Positions 1-8,000 of a stretch of 64,000 nt of DNA are shown here, one piece after another. The stretch's first letter is position 1, and every line of letters begins with the position of its first letter. Position numbers and translations under genes: made by a program. A model generated the notes under the pieces. It was not told the DNA's origin, searched no databases, and saw only the letters and a list, made by a program, of their open reading frames with translations. The DNA comes from Paenibacillus sp. ACRRY (GTDB lineage: Bacteria > Bacillota > Bacilli > Paenibacillales > Paenibacillaceae), in the NCBI RefSeq assembly GCF_022346995.1, contig NZ_JAKRNM010000001.1:2046001-2110000 (forward strand), given 5' to 3'.

Positions 1-1549
1 GCGTAACGCTGCTGCTCGTTTCGAATTGATTGTTCTGAATAATCACCTGCTTGTGAACAGGTAAACCCTCATCGATCTCTTCGTTTTCGGGCGCAATGGA
101 GATAACCGGGTATTCCTGGCTCCCGCATTCAATGAAACGATTGCCTCTGATGGTCACATCTTCTACCCTCCCCGACTCATACCATGACTTGGCATCCGCC
201 GCGATCAAAATAGCACTCATGTGCATCCGCTCGAACACATTGTTCACAATCCATACTTTACGCCGGGTGGTTACCAGAATGCCCCGAGTCGGGACCCTGG
301 CAAAATAGTTATTCACAATCTCTACCTCAGGTGTCCAGGTGATGTTCTCAATCACATCCTGGCTGCCTATATCTTCCGGAATCCCATGTGCCAGGGTCAA
401 TATTAATTCGCGCGCAGTCAGACATTTGACTCCCACCACTTGGTTCGCTGCATAGGTGGTAAGAGAGCCAGCACGAACAAACTCGATCTCGTCCTCTGGG
501 TAAAACGCAGGAATACCATACGTCTGGGGATGCATGAAACGGACTTTCACGGAATTCTCCCCCATTCGCTCAATGATACGAAGATAGGTACCATGCACAT
601 TAATGGAATCATCGTGTGAACCTATAAAACGACTGTCCTCTACCACGACCTTGCCTCCGCAGCTGGACAGGTGAAGAAAATCGGCGAAGCCGGCAACCGT
701 TCTTCGGGTTTCGGTACGAGGAGTCATATTCATTCGGCGAAAAATAAGATTACGACTGAATTGGCCCACAACACCAAGTCCATGCAGGAAATGCAGACCG
801 ACATTGGCAAAGGTGACCGATGAGCATTCGGTGATAAGTACACCCACCTGTTCACGAAGCCCATCCCGGTTTTGCAGGACATGACCAACGTCAACATCAG
901 GGGAGAAATCAAAATGAAAACGAAGCAGCCTCGGCTCGATCTCCTCAACATTTTTCGCCCGCTCCAGCCAGTTGTCCATTCTCCATGTTATATTGCGCAA
1001 GGGATCATAGGTCTGCATCGGCCCGTTCATAAAGCTCCAACCCTCTCCGACCCAGGCCAGTTGTCCGTTAAGGATCTCATAACGGGAATCCGGATGAACT
1101 CTGGCGTTGAAATAGCTGCTTCCCTTCTCTACAATCGTCATCTCGGTCACCGTTGGCCGGTCATAGTCCGTACGCAGATTGCAGATCTCCACATTGGTGC
1201 AACCGTCCAGAACCAGCATCGTCTGCTTCCCGTGGAAAATAAACAATGAGTCGTTGCCTTCCAGTTTCAGTCCATCCAGACCTTTCATCCGTAGGCCAAT
1301 CGTCTTGGTGATATCCGGGTTCTCTTCCTCACTGGCCGTATTTGAGATGTAATAAGGAGCCTGAATGGCCTCATGCGGATAAAAATGATACCTCCCTTGA
1401 GCACAGTCCAGCACCACTGGTCCGGATATTTGAGAAGCTGCCTGAATGGCACGAGTCATTGCAGGCTGCGTATCCTGCTCCGAATCCGGCTGAGCCCCGT
1501 AATCCGTTAATCGTATGATCACAGGTGCAGCCTCTGCACCTTGTTTCAA
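1..1549 (-). CDS. GH110-type alpha-1,3-galactosidase, parallel beta-helix (partial, C-terminus outside window)
   Basis: The open frame runs without a stop from about 1558 to the window edge, giving about 516 residues of a protein usually 600 or more long. It opens with LTDYGAQPDSEQDT, a beta-helix enzyme start, and contains HDDSINVHGTYLR, VRFMHPQTYGIPAFYP and PTRGILVTTRRKVWIVNN followed by WYESGRVEDV. I recognise these as signatures of GH110 exo-alpha-1,3-galactosidases, which remove terminal alpha-1,3-linked galactose. No signal peptide is visible, so it probably acts in the cytoplasm on imported oligosaccharides. The start is unclear: TTG at 1549 and GTG at 1522 lack a well-placed ribosome site, whereas AAAGGGTGG lies 6 nt before an ATT at 1558. 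It follows the importer genes but a terminator hairpin (1632-1669) separates them. The family call rests on motif memory, not a search. Confidence 0.8.
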   Translation of the reverse strand, partial: MKQGAEAAPVIIRLTDYGAQPDSEQDTQPAMTRAIQAASQISGPVVLDCAQGRYHFYPHEAIQAPYYISNTASEEENPDITKTIGLRMKGLDGLKLEGNDSLFIFHGKQTMLVLDGCTNVEICNLRTDYDRPTVTEMTIVEKGSSYFNARVHPDSRYEILNGQLAWVGEGWSFMNGPMQTYDPLRNITWRMDNWLERAKNVEEIEPRLLRFHFDFSPDVDVGHVLQNRDGLREQVGVLITECSSVTFANVGLHFLHGLGVVGQFSRNLIFRRMNMTPRTETRRTVAGFADFLHLSSCGGKVVVEDSRFIGSHDDSINVHGTYLRIIERMGENSVKVRFMHPQTYGIPAFYPEDEIEFVRAGSLTTYAANQVVGVKCLTARELILTLAHGIPEDIGSQDVIENITWTPEVEIVNNYFARVPTRGILVTTRRKVWIVNNVFERMHMSAILIAADAKSWYESGRVEDVTIRGNRFIECGSQEYPVISIAPENEEIDEGLPVHKQVIIQNNQFETSSSVT

Positions 1550-1631
1550 CCGATGAATGGTTATCCACCCTTTCTTGTGAGGATCATTGAACGAAGACAA
1601 TTCTCATCATCCTTATGCTGTGGATGCAACA

Positions 1632-1669
1632 AAAATCAGGTGCCTTGCCCAACTCAGGCACCTGATTTT
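1632..1669 (-). terminator. Hairpin after the binding-protein gene
   Basis: A 14-bp stem (AAAATCAGGTGCCT and its complement, loop of 10 nt) ends in TTTTTGTTGC on the minus strand. It lies 15 nt after the stop of the solute-binding protein gene and before the GH110 gene. It may be a full terminator, or a partial one that lowers expression of the glycosidase relative to the binding protein. Confidence 0.8.
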
Positions 1670-1683
1670 CGAATCTCCACCTG

Positions 1684-3330
1684 CTATTTGGACGCTTCGT
1701 AGGCCTTTTGCAAAATTTCGAGATAACGGTCCAGCTTCAGGTTTTCCAGACCTTTAACATAGGCATCCCAATCCTTGTTCAGATCCTTGTTGCCTGTAAT
1801 GAATTGAAGCTGGTTCTGCTCAATGTAGTTTCGGATATTGGTTTGCAGCAAGCTTGCTTCATCAATTTCGGAAGGATCAATCCATACGGACCAGATCGGG
1901 AACAGCTCTTCTGGCTCATGTCCTTCGTACAGCAGCGTAGCATCATACAGTCTGCGCTCATAACCGTCGGAGGCATAGATATCCGTGCCTTGAACAAAGG
2001 TGTCCCGATACTCCTTAGGCATATAGAAATGAGCCATTCCGCTCCAGCCCGCATTGCGCGGCGCCTCTCCCTCAGCCATCGGAATTTGTTTAACCATCGG
2101 CTTGGAATCCTTGCCCAGTGCCACGTCGCCTTCTCCCGGATCGGTCCAATCGATTCCTTTCAGACCACTACCCCCGTTCGTTTGACCTTCGGCAGTGAAC
2201 ATATAGTCCACCATTTTGATTAAAGCGATCTGCGCTTCTTCACTTGCCTTGTTGGTGATGACGAATTTGGCTCCCGGGGATACGCCGCCCCCATCATGCG
2301 TTGCGTACGATACACCTCCCGGTCCGGAAATTGGAGGTACAGGATTATAGTGTGCCGAGCGTGTATTGCCAGGATCAATGTTTACGAAGATTGCGGGGTG
2401 CATTCCTGCACCGACGCCGAGAATTTCCGCATCTGCATTTTCCCCAATTTTCTTAAAGGCTTCAGCGTTCTGTGTAAAAGCTCCTGGATCAATGAGACCT
2501 GCATCGTACAACGATTTGATATAGGTCAATCCTTCCTTCCACTCCGGCGTAATGGCTGCGGATTGAACCTTTCCTCCAGCCATTTGCAGGTAGTTGCGGT
2601 CATCATCGTATACAAAGGCATTCATGAGGAATGGAATGATGCGCACACCAAATTCCTCGATGGAACCGCTAAGAGGTACTTCATCGGCTTTTCCATTTCC
2701 GTTCGGGTCCTGCGTTTTGAAGGCCTGCAGCACATTTTTGAATTCCTCCGTCGTGGTTGGCATCTCCAGATTGAGCTTTTTGAGCCACTCCGTATTCATC
2801 CACATCTTGCTCGGATAGGAGCAGTGGAAACATTCCGTATAGGCAACAAGGCCATAAATATTGCCATCCGGCGCTGTGTTAAGCGTTTTCAAATTTGAGT
2901 TACTTTCCATCGCTGCTTTGATGTTGGGGGCATATTGATCAATCAGATCGTTGAGCGGCAAGAGGACGCCCTGTTTGCCATATTTCAAAAGATCTGCCTG
3001 TGAGAATTGGTCAATGTAATGAGTAAGCAGGTAGGCATCGGGATAGTCGCCACTTGCCAGCGAGATCTGGCGCTTCTCCTTGGCTCCGTCCGACGGATTG
3101 ATCTGCCAGTTGAATTTGATGTTGAACTTGTCTTCCACGAATTTGGTGAATTTGTTGGTCGGGATATCGATCCCCGATTCCTGTACGGAAAATACACTGA
3201 TGTTCACCGGGCCGTCTCCTGCAGCCGGCTCTCCTGATTCAGGGCTTGACGAGTTATCACTCGAGCATCCGCTCATTACAATTGTGAACGCCATAAGCAG
3301 CATGAGTATGATTGTCAGGCTTTTCTTCAA
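1684..3330 (-). CDS. ABC transporter solute-binding lipoprotein (LplA-like)
   Basis: This 548-residue protein begins with a lipoprotein signal peptide ending in the lipobox VMSGC, so it is anchored outside the membrane by Cys22. The sequence that follows is typical of the large (over 500 residue) family 1 sugar-binding proteins of Paenibacillus, with phrases such as GNGKADEVPLSG and YTECFHCSYP. It should capture an oligosaccharide and pass it to the two permeases encoded just upstream. The start is TTG with GGGAG about 9 nt before it. The substrate is inferred from the flanking alpha-galactosidases to be an alpha-galactoside; nothing in the protein itself proves this. No ATPase gene is present in the cluster, as is usual for systems served by a shared MsmX-type ATPase. 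Confidence 0.92.
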   Translation of the reverse strand: MKKSLTIILMLLMAFTIVMSGCSSDNSSSPESGEPAAGDGPVNISVFSVQESGIDIPTNKFTKFVEDKFNIKFNWQINPSDGAKEKRQISLASGDYPDAYLLTHYIDQFSQADLLKYGKQGVLLPLNDLIDQYAPNIKAAMESNSNLKTLNTAPDGNIYGLVAYTECFHCSYPSKMWMNTEWLKKLNLEMPTTTEEFKNVLQAFKTQDPNGNGKADEVPLSGSIEEFGVRIIPFLMNAFVYDDDRNYLQMAGGKVQSAAITPEWKEGLTYIKSLYDAGLIDPGAFTQNAEAFKKIGENADAEILGVGAGMHPAIFVNIDPGNTRSAHYNPVPPISGPGGVSYATHDGGGVSPGAKFVITNKASEEAQIALIKMVDYMFTAEGQTNGGSGLKGIDWTDPGEGDVALGKDSKPMVKQIPMAEGEAPRNAGWSGMAHFYMPKEYRDTFVQGTDIYASDGYERRLYDATLLYEGHEPEELFPIWSVWIDPSEIDEASLLQTNIRNYIEQNQLQFITGNKDLNKDWDAYVKGLENLKLDRYLEILQKAYEASK

Positions 3331-3394
3331 AATGGATCACTCCCTATAGTAATTTACCGGTGAAGAAAATGATTCTCCAATCCCAAGCTGTGAA

Positions 3395-4294
3395 TTATCC
3401 CTTAATGGAGCCAACCAACATTCCCTGTACAAAATGACGCTGTACAAACGGATAGATCACCAGCACAGGCAATGTAGCCACCACAATCAAGGAATATTTT
3501 AACAGCTCGGCAAGCTGCTGTCTCTCCACCATTTTCGCCGCATCCATCGCTCCTGCACTGTTGTTCTGAATAATAATGCTGCGCAGAATGAGCTGTAACG
3601 GGAACAGATCAGCCGATTTAAGATAAATAAGAGCATCAAAATAAGCGTTCCACTGCCCAACCGCATACATGAGTACCAGCACAGCGATAATGGGCTTGGA
3701 TAGAGGGAGAACGATACTCCAGATGAAGCGCATGTCACTGCAGCCGTCCATCTCGCTGGCTTCCAGCAATTCCTCGGGAATGGAGGATTTGAAGAAGGAA
3801 CGGGCAATGATGACTTGCCATACCCAAATGGCATTAGGAATTAGCAGCGCCCAGCGCGTGTCGATCAGATGAAGCTGCTTCACAACCATATACGTCGGAA
3901 TTAACCCGCCGCTGAAAATCATCGTAAAGGTGATAATCATCATTAAGGCATTCCGGCCAAAAAAGCTTCTGCGGGATAGCGGATAGGCAATCATGATGGT
4001 CAGGACCACACTGATCATCGTACCTACCACCGTATAAAAGATGGAATTACCGTACCCTGTTAATATCTCGGGAGTGTTAAATAATGCCTTGTAACCACTG
4101 AATGAAATATCTACGGGCCACAGCCATACGCGGCCTGAAGTAACGGCTGCTGGGCTGCTTAACGAGCTGCTGATAATAAAAATCAGAGGATAGATCACCG
4201 CCAGTACAACGAGACTGAGCACAATATAGATCGTGATCAGGAACGCTCTGTCGGCGGCAGATTCCCTAATCCTTTTTGGTGCCGTTGCTGCCAC
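3395..4294 (-). CDS. Carbohydrate ABC transporter permease (LplC/YtcP-like)
   Basis: A 299-residue inner membrane protein with about six hydrophobic segments. It carries the binding-protein-dependent permease EAA loop at EASEMDGCSDMRFIWSIVLP, the site that contacts the ATPase, and ends with VQRHFVQGMLVGSIKG, a typical end of this CUT1 permease group. The start is GTG at 4294 with GAGGAGGG 7 nt upstream. It begins 17 nt after the stop of the partner permease, whose 3' end holds its ribosome site, so the two are almost certainly co-transcribed and form one heterodimeric channel with the binding protein downstream. Confidence 0.93.
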   Translation of the reverse strand: MAATAPKRIRESAADRAFLITIYIVLSLVVLAVIYPLIFIISSSLSSPAAVTSGRVWLWPVDISFSGYKALFNTPEILTGYGNSIFYTVVGTMISVVLTIMIAYPLSRRSFFGRNALMMIITFTMIFSGGLIPTYMVVKQLHLIDTRWALLIPNAIWVWQVIIARSFFKSSIPEELLEASEMDGCSDMRFIWSIVLPLSKPIIAVLVLMYAVGQWNAYFDALIYLKSADLFPLQLILRSIIIQNNSAGAMDAAKMVERQQLAELLKYSLIVVATLPVLVIYPFVQRHFVQGMLVGSIKG

Positions 4295-4311
4295 TTGAGG
4301 ACCCTCCTCTC

Positions 4312-5259
4312 CTACCAGATACTATTGTTGGTCACTCGTTTCGCCAAACCGTTCACGGTAACCAATAAAACGAGATTAATCAGCGAGTTGAAAAGTCCGA
4401 CCGCGGTCGCAAAGCTATAGTTGGCATTCAATAGGCCGATGCTGTAAACATAGGTTGCAATGATTTCAGAGTTGGCTAGGTTAAGCGGATTTTGCAGCAG
4501 ATAGACCTTCTCGAAGCCAATGGCCATGACATTCCCTACATTGAGAATCAAAATAATCACAATGGTCGGCACAAGGCCCGGGAGGTCGACGTGTCTGATC
4601 TTTTGAAACCGTGAAGCTCCATCGACTTTGGCTGCTTCGTACAGCGTCGGATCAATTCCGGCGAGAGCGGCCAAATAGATCACTGCACTGTATCCCGCTG
4701 TTTGCCATATATCCGACCAGACATAGATGGATCGGAACATCCCGGGTTCGCCGAGGAAATTGACCGATTCAAGCCCGAAAAAATTCAGGGCAATGTTGGC
4801 AAAGCCAAGCCGCGGTGCCAGAAACAGCATGATAATGGATACCATCACGACTGTCGAGATGAAATAAGGTGCGAACGATACGAGCTGTACGAACTTTTTA
4901 AACTTCGTGCTCCGCACCTCATTAATCATAAGTGCTAGGATGATTGGAATCGGGAACCCCGCCAGCAGCAAATATCCGCTCAATATAATCGTGTTCTTCA
5001 CCAGTGTCCAAAATAACGGATTTTCGAAGAACAGACGGAAGTTTTGCAGCCCCACCCAGGGACTTCCCCAAATGCCTTTAATGACGTTATAGTCCTTAAA
5101 GGCAAGGACCGCATTAATCATTGGGTAATACTTGAAAATAAGAAAAAACAGCAAGGGCGGAATGACCAGCAGGTGCAATTGCCAGTGCTTCCTCATTTTC
5201 TTGCGGGCGTTGCTCCATAAGCTCGTTTCTTTTCTCTGTGGCAATGACCTGTGATTCAC
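4312..5259 (-). CDS. Carbohydrate ABC transporter permease (LplB-like)
   Basis: A 315-residue membrane protein, first gene of the importer operon. The EAA loop is EAAKVDGASRFQKIRHVDLP, and the N-terminal cytoplasmic stretch is basic, followed by the membrane segment that contains LVIPPLLFFLIFKYYPM, as is usual for LplB-type proteins. The start is GTG at 5259, preceded by GGAGAAGGAAG. A cre-like site and a conserved activator-type block lie 57-185 nt upstream (5316-5443), so expression is probably induced by the nearby AraC-family regulator and repressed by CcpA in good carbon sources. Confidence 0.93.
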   Translation of the reverse strand: MNHRSLPQRKETSLWSNARKKMRKHWQLHLLVIPPLLFFLIFKYYPMINAVLAFKDYNVIKGIWGSPWVGLQNFRLFFENPLFWTLVKNTIILSGYLLLAGFPIPIILALMINEVRSTKFKKFVQLVSFAPYFISTVVMVSIIMLFLAPRLGFANIALNFFGLESVNFLGEPGMFRSIYVWSDIWQTAGYSAVIYLAALAGIDPTLYEAAKVDGASRFQKIRHVDLPGLVPTIVIILILNVGNVMAIGFEKVYLLQNPLNLANSEIIATYVYSIGLLNANYSFATAVGLFNSLINLVLLVTVNGLAKRVTNNSIW

Positions 5260-5315
5260 AACGACTTCCTTCTCCAGAACAACCCCCCCTGACTTCAGTC
5301 TGTGATGTGCAATGA

Positions 5316-5329
5316 TGATAGCGCTTTCT
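5316..5329 (-). promoter_or_regulatory. cre-like CcpA site upstream of the importer operon
   Basis: Read on the minus strand the site is AGAAAGCGCTATCA, which matches 13 of 14 positions of the consensus TGWAANCGNTNWCA. It sits between the putative promoter/activator block and the permease gene, a position suited to catabolite repression. A near-identical site (GGAAAGCGCTATCA) lies in the same relation to the GH27 gene. Confidence 0.7.
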
Positions 5330-5340
5330 ACACGTTGATC

Positions 5341-5443
5341 ATAGTGGATTGGGATGTCTTCTTAACAGGTACAATTGAGCTGTAGAGCGTACAGTTATCC
5401 CTTTTTCGAGGGAACAAACCAGCATCTGAACGGCCATTTCTCC
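5341..5443 (-). promoter_or_regulatory. Conserved activator-type block of the importer promoter
   Basis: Three short sequences are shared, in order and spacing, with the region upstream of the GH27 gene: ATAGTGGAT (5341-5349), AGGTACAATT (5367-5376) and GAACGGCCATTTCTCC (5428-5443). GTACA or GAACA cores recur at 5369, 5389 and 5412, about two helical turns apart, as expected for an AraC-family dimer. The role is inferred from conservation and position. Confidence 0.6.
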
Positions 5444-5518
5444 ATATAAGCCGCTAGATTGCATCAAAAAGACCGCATCGCCTCCTTGGGACAACACGGC
5501 CATAAGACCTGAATGATT

Positions 5519-7822
5519 TTATTCGTAGGGAGTCTGTCTATATACACTCGGGGAAATACCATTCAATCGTTTAAAGGCACGCCGGAAGGAATGTGAACTG
5601 TTGTAACCCACTCTTGCTGCTATTTCGTCCACCGTACAATTACTGTCCCTTAACAGGATCATTGCCTGATCCATTCGCACTTTGATCAGATGATCAGAAA
5701 AATTAACCCCCGTATACTCCTTGAACAGTTGGGAAATGTATTTTTCAGGCCGCTCAACGTGTTCGGCAACGCGATACAGAGTAAGCTCGGCATCCGAATA
5801 CATCTCTGCGGTATATGCTTTGATCTGTTTAACGATTTGACTATGGGTATTCTTCTTCTTGTTAGCAATCAGTCCGCACAGTTCTTCCATGATTTCGTAC
5901 AATTCAAACTTGACGGTCTCCAGTGTCTCCGCGGGCCCAATGTCGATAACCCGCCGTTTGACGTTTTCGATGGAATCGTATTCCATAAACGCCTTTTGAT
6001 CAAGCAGCTTGATAAAGGTTCCCTTCATCTCGCCAATCAGTTGATGTTTCATTTCCATGGATAATTCCCGCTGCTCCATGTTCTGTACCATGATGGCTTC
6101 GACAATCCGCTTGGCCTCCTCAAGCTCTCCAGCCCGGATCGTCGTAATCAGTCGCTGCTCGGAGTCGAGCGGATAATAATAGGTTGTATTTTCGCTCTGT
6201 GTTTCACTGCTCCACACCATGCCCCTCTCGTTCATGTAGATGGCATATTCAAGTGCTTGATTGGCTTGGTCGAAGGAATCACTGACCTCCGTCACGGACG
6301 AGAAGTGGTTGCCGAATCCCGACTGAATGGTGATCCGGTAATCATTAAACACAACCTGTGCCAAATTCTCCATGGTCTGCGTAATATCTTCTACGGTTCG
6401 TTGTGTGTCAGCTTCCTCATCCGTGGAGAGAAACAAAATGGCTACTTTATCCGATCCCCAATCGGTCATCAGTACATTAGCGCCAAGCTCGCTCAGCGCC
6501 TGCTTCAACAGCAGCCGAGAAGCATTTAGCTCATTCAGGATATCAACGTTATCCATACTACCGTAACCTTTGATCTGGACGAGACCGGCATATCCTACTC
6601 CCTGCTGCAAATGAATATCCGCCTGTTCGGCAGCAGACCAAATCTCATCCCGTGATTTGAATTCACCGGATATCAGGCGCTTCAAAAAAGCATCCCTTAC
6701 GAGTGGCAGCTGACGATTCAATTCCGATTCCAGCAGCTTGTTCTTGGTGATCATATCCGAGATGTTTCCGCTTAGAAAATCAAACTCATTCTTGGAAGTC
6801 CCGTCATCTCTCCCGAATTGTTCCTTCATCACACTTAGCAGTCGATTAATTGGTGCGCTATGACGATAGGCAAGTACTAGCCCAACGAGCAGTCCAATCA
6901 GTAGCGTTCCACCTGTAATGAGCATGCTCATCTTCTTGATCTTGTTTGCATTTTCCAGAAGGAGGTCACGCGGAATCCCTGCCTGGTATACCCAGCCGTT
7001 TGAATCCGATTGCGTAGTGATGACCAGATCATCCTCATAGAACTGGCTAACCTTGTTCGAATCGAAATTCGGATCAGCGATCATCTTGGCCATCTCCGGT
7101 TCTCCGCTGCCCTTTAGCGCAATGGTGTTCCCTTCCGCATCGCTAATGTGAACCCAGCCGCCATATCGGTCCGTCATACTCGACAGCAGTCCTACGATCA
7201 TCTTCTCATCAATGACGACGACGGCTACCGCCGGTGAGGAATCATTGAAACTGTCCAGCGGCAGTGACTGCATATATGTAATGACCGAAGTGTGCTGGCC
7301 TCTGCTGACATAGGAACTGAGCGGCTTGATCTCACTCCGATGCGTTTGCTTTAATACTTGCTTCATCCATTCCTCCAGAGACAGATCCGTATAATGAAAG
7401 TCGGCATAAAAATGATTTGGCCTGTAGGAAGAACCCGGGGTAAGAATTAGATTATAATTGGCTAAATAAATATAATAATTTTGCAGGAAATCATTCGTCT
7501 GTCCAAATGTCAGCACATTCTCCATGGCTCGCCATATGCCATACACATTCGTTTCGTTATCCCTTTCATTCATTAGGACGTTCAGTTCCTGATTCACGGC
7601 AAGCTGTCTGGTGAAACCTTCGACTTCAGCCATGCGCCGTTCCAATATTTCTTGGCCCTTCTCAAGCTGAGTAACCCCATTCTCAATGGAAATGGACTGC
7701 GTTACGGAAATCGAAGTCAGATAAGACATGTAGCCACCTATGCTGGGTATGACCAATATGATGACATACGAAATGAGAAATTTCCGAAAAACACTGGAAT
7801 TTCGAATGGGCAACCCCTCCAT
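5519..7822 (-). CDS. Membrane-anchored AraC-family transcriptional regulator (YesN/YtdP-like)
   Basis: About 767 residues from the ATG at 7822. A transmembrane segment near residues 13-33 and a second near 298-320 enclose an extracellular sensor region of about 260 residues, followed by a cytoplasmic linker and a C-terminal AraC DNA-binding domain with two helix-turn-helix units (LTLYRVAEHVERPEKYISQL and CTVDEIAARVGYNSSHSFRR). Such one-piece sensors typically activate neighbouring sugar uptake and hydrolase genes. The gene lies between the GH27 gene and the importer operon. The frame extends upstream to GTG 7849, but a TATAAT at 7852-7857 makes that start unlikely; the only strong ribosome site, GGAGGGG (7814-7820), favours a start at or after 7813, possibly ATT at 7807. 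Confidence 0.9.
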   Translation of the reverse strand: MEGLPIRNSSVFRKFLISYVIILVIPSIGGYMSYLTSISVTQSISIENGVTQLEKGQEILERRMAEVEGFTRQLAVNQELNVLMNERDNETNVYGIWRAMENVLTFGQTNDFLQNYYIYLANYNLILTPGSSYRPNHFYADFHYTDLSLEEWMKQVLKQTHRSEIKPLSSYVSRGQHTSVITYMQSLPLDSFNDSSPAVAVVVIDEKMIVGLLSSMTDRYGGWVHISDAEGNTIALKGSGEPEMAKMIADPNFDSNKVSQFYEDDLVITTQSDSNGWVYQAGIPRDLLLENANKIKKMSMLITGGTLLIGLLVGLVLAYRHSAPINRLLSVMKEQFGRDDGTSKNEFDFLSGNISDMITKNKLLESELNRQLPLVRDAFLKRLISGEFKSRDEIWSAAEQADIHLQQGVGYAGLVQIKGYGSMDNVDILNELNASRLLLKQALSELGANVLMTDWGSDKVAILFLSTDEEADTQRTVEDITQTMENLAQVVFNDYRITIQSGFGNHFSSVTEVSDSFDQANQALEYAIYMNERGMVWSSETQSENTTYYYPLDSEQRLITTIRAGELEEAKRIVEAIMVQNMEQRELSMEMKHQLIGEMKGTFIKLLDQKAFMEYDSIENVKRRVIDIGPAETLETVKFELYEIMEELCGLIANKKKNTHSQIVKQIKAYTAEMYSDAELTLYRVAEHVERPEKYISQLFKEYTGVNFSDHLIKVRMDQAMILLRDSNCTVDEIAARVGYNSSHSFRRAFKRLNGISPSVYRQTPYE

Positions 7823-7828
7823 CGTTGT

Positions 7829-7842
7829 TGGTAGCGCTATCA
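7829..7842 (+). promoter_or_regulatory. cre-like site at the regulator promoter
   Basis: TGGTAGCGCTATCA matches the cre consensus at 12 of 14 positions. It overlaps the expected transcription start below a TATAAT (7857-7852, minus strand; a TTGACT lies only 14 nt further upstream), so CcpA bound here would block regulator synthesis. Weaker than the two cre-like sites at 5316 and 11931. Confidence 0.45.
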
Positions 7843-7955
7843 TAATCACAGATTATATCATTTTTTGGCTTAGTCAAATGTTTTCTTGCTTGTGCAGCAG
7901 CTCATTCGCTGCTGTTTACTGACGCAGCCTACGCTTTATTAAAATTATTCAGAAA

Positions 7956-7980
7956 GAAGGGGACCTATACGGTCCCCTTC
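7956..7980 (-). terminator. Terminator of the GH27 gene
   Basis: A perfect 10-bp stem (GAAGGGGACC / GGTCCCCTTC) with a 5-nt loop lies 20 nt after the GH27 stop codon. The minus-strand tail TTTCTGAATAATTTT is only moderately U-rich. Confidence 0.75.
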
Positions 7981-8000
7981 TCAATTACACTATTTTCAGC

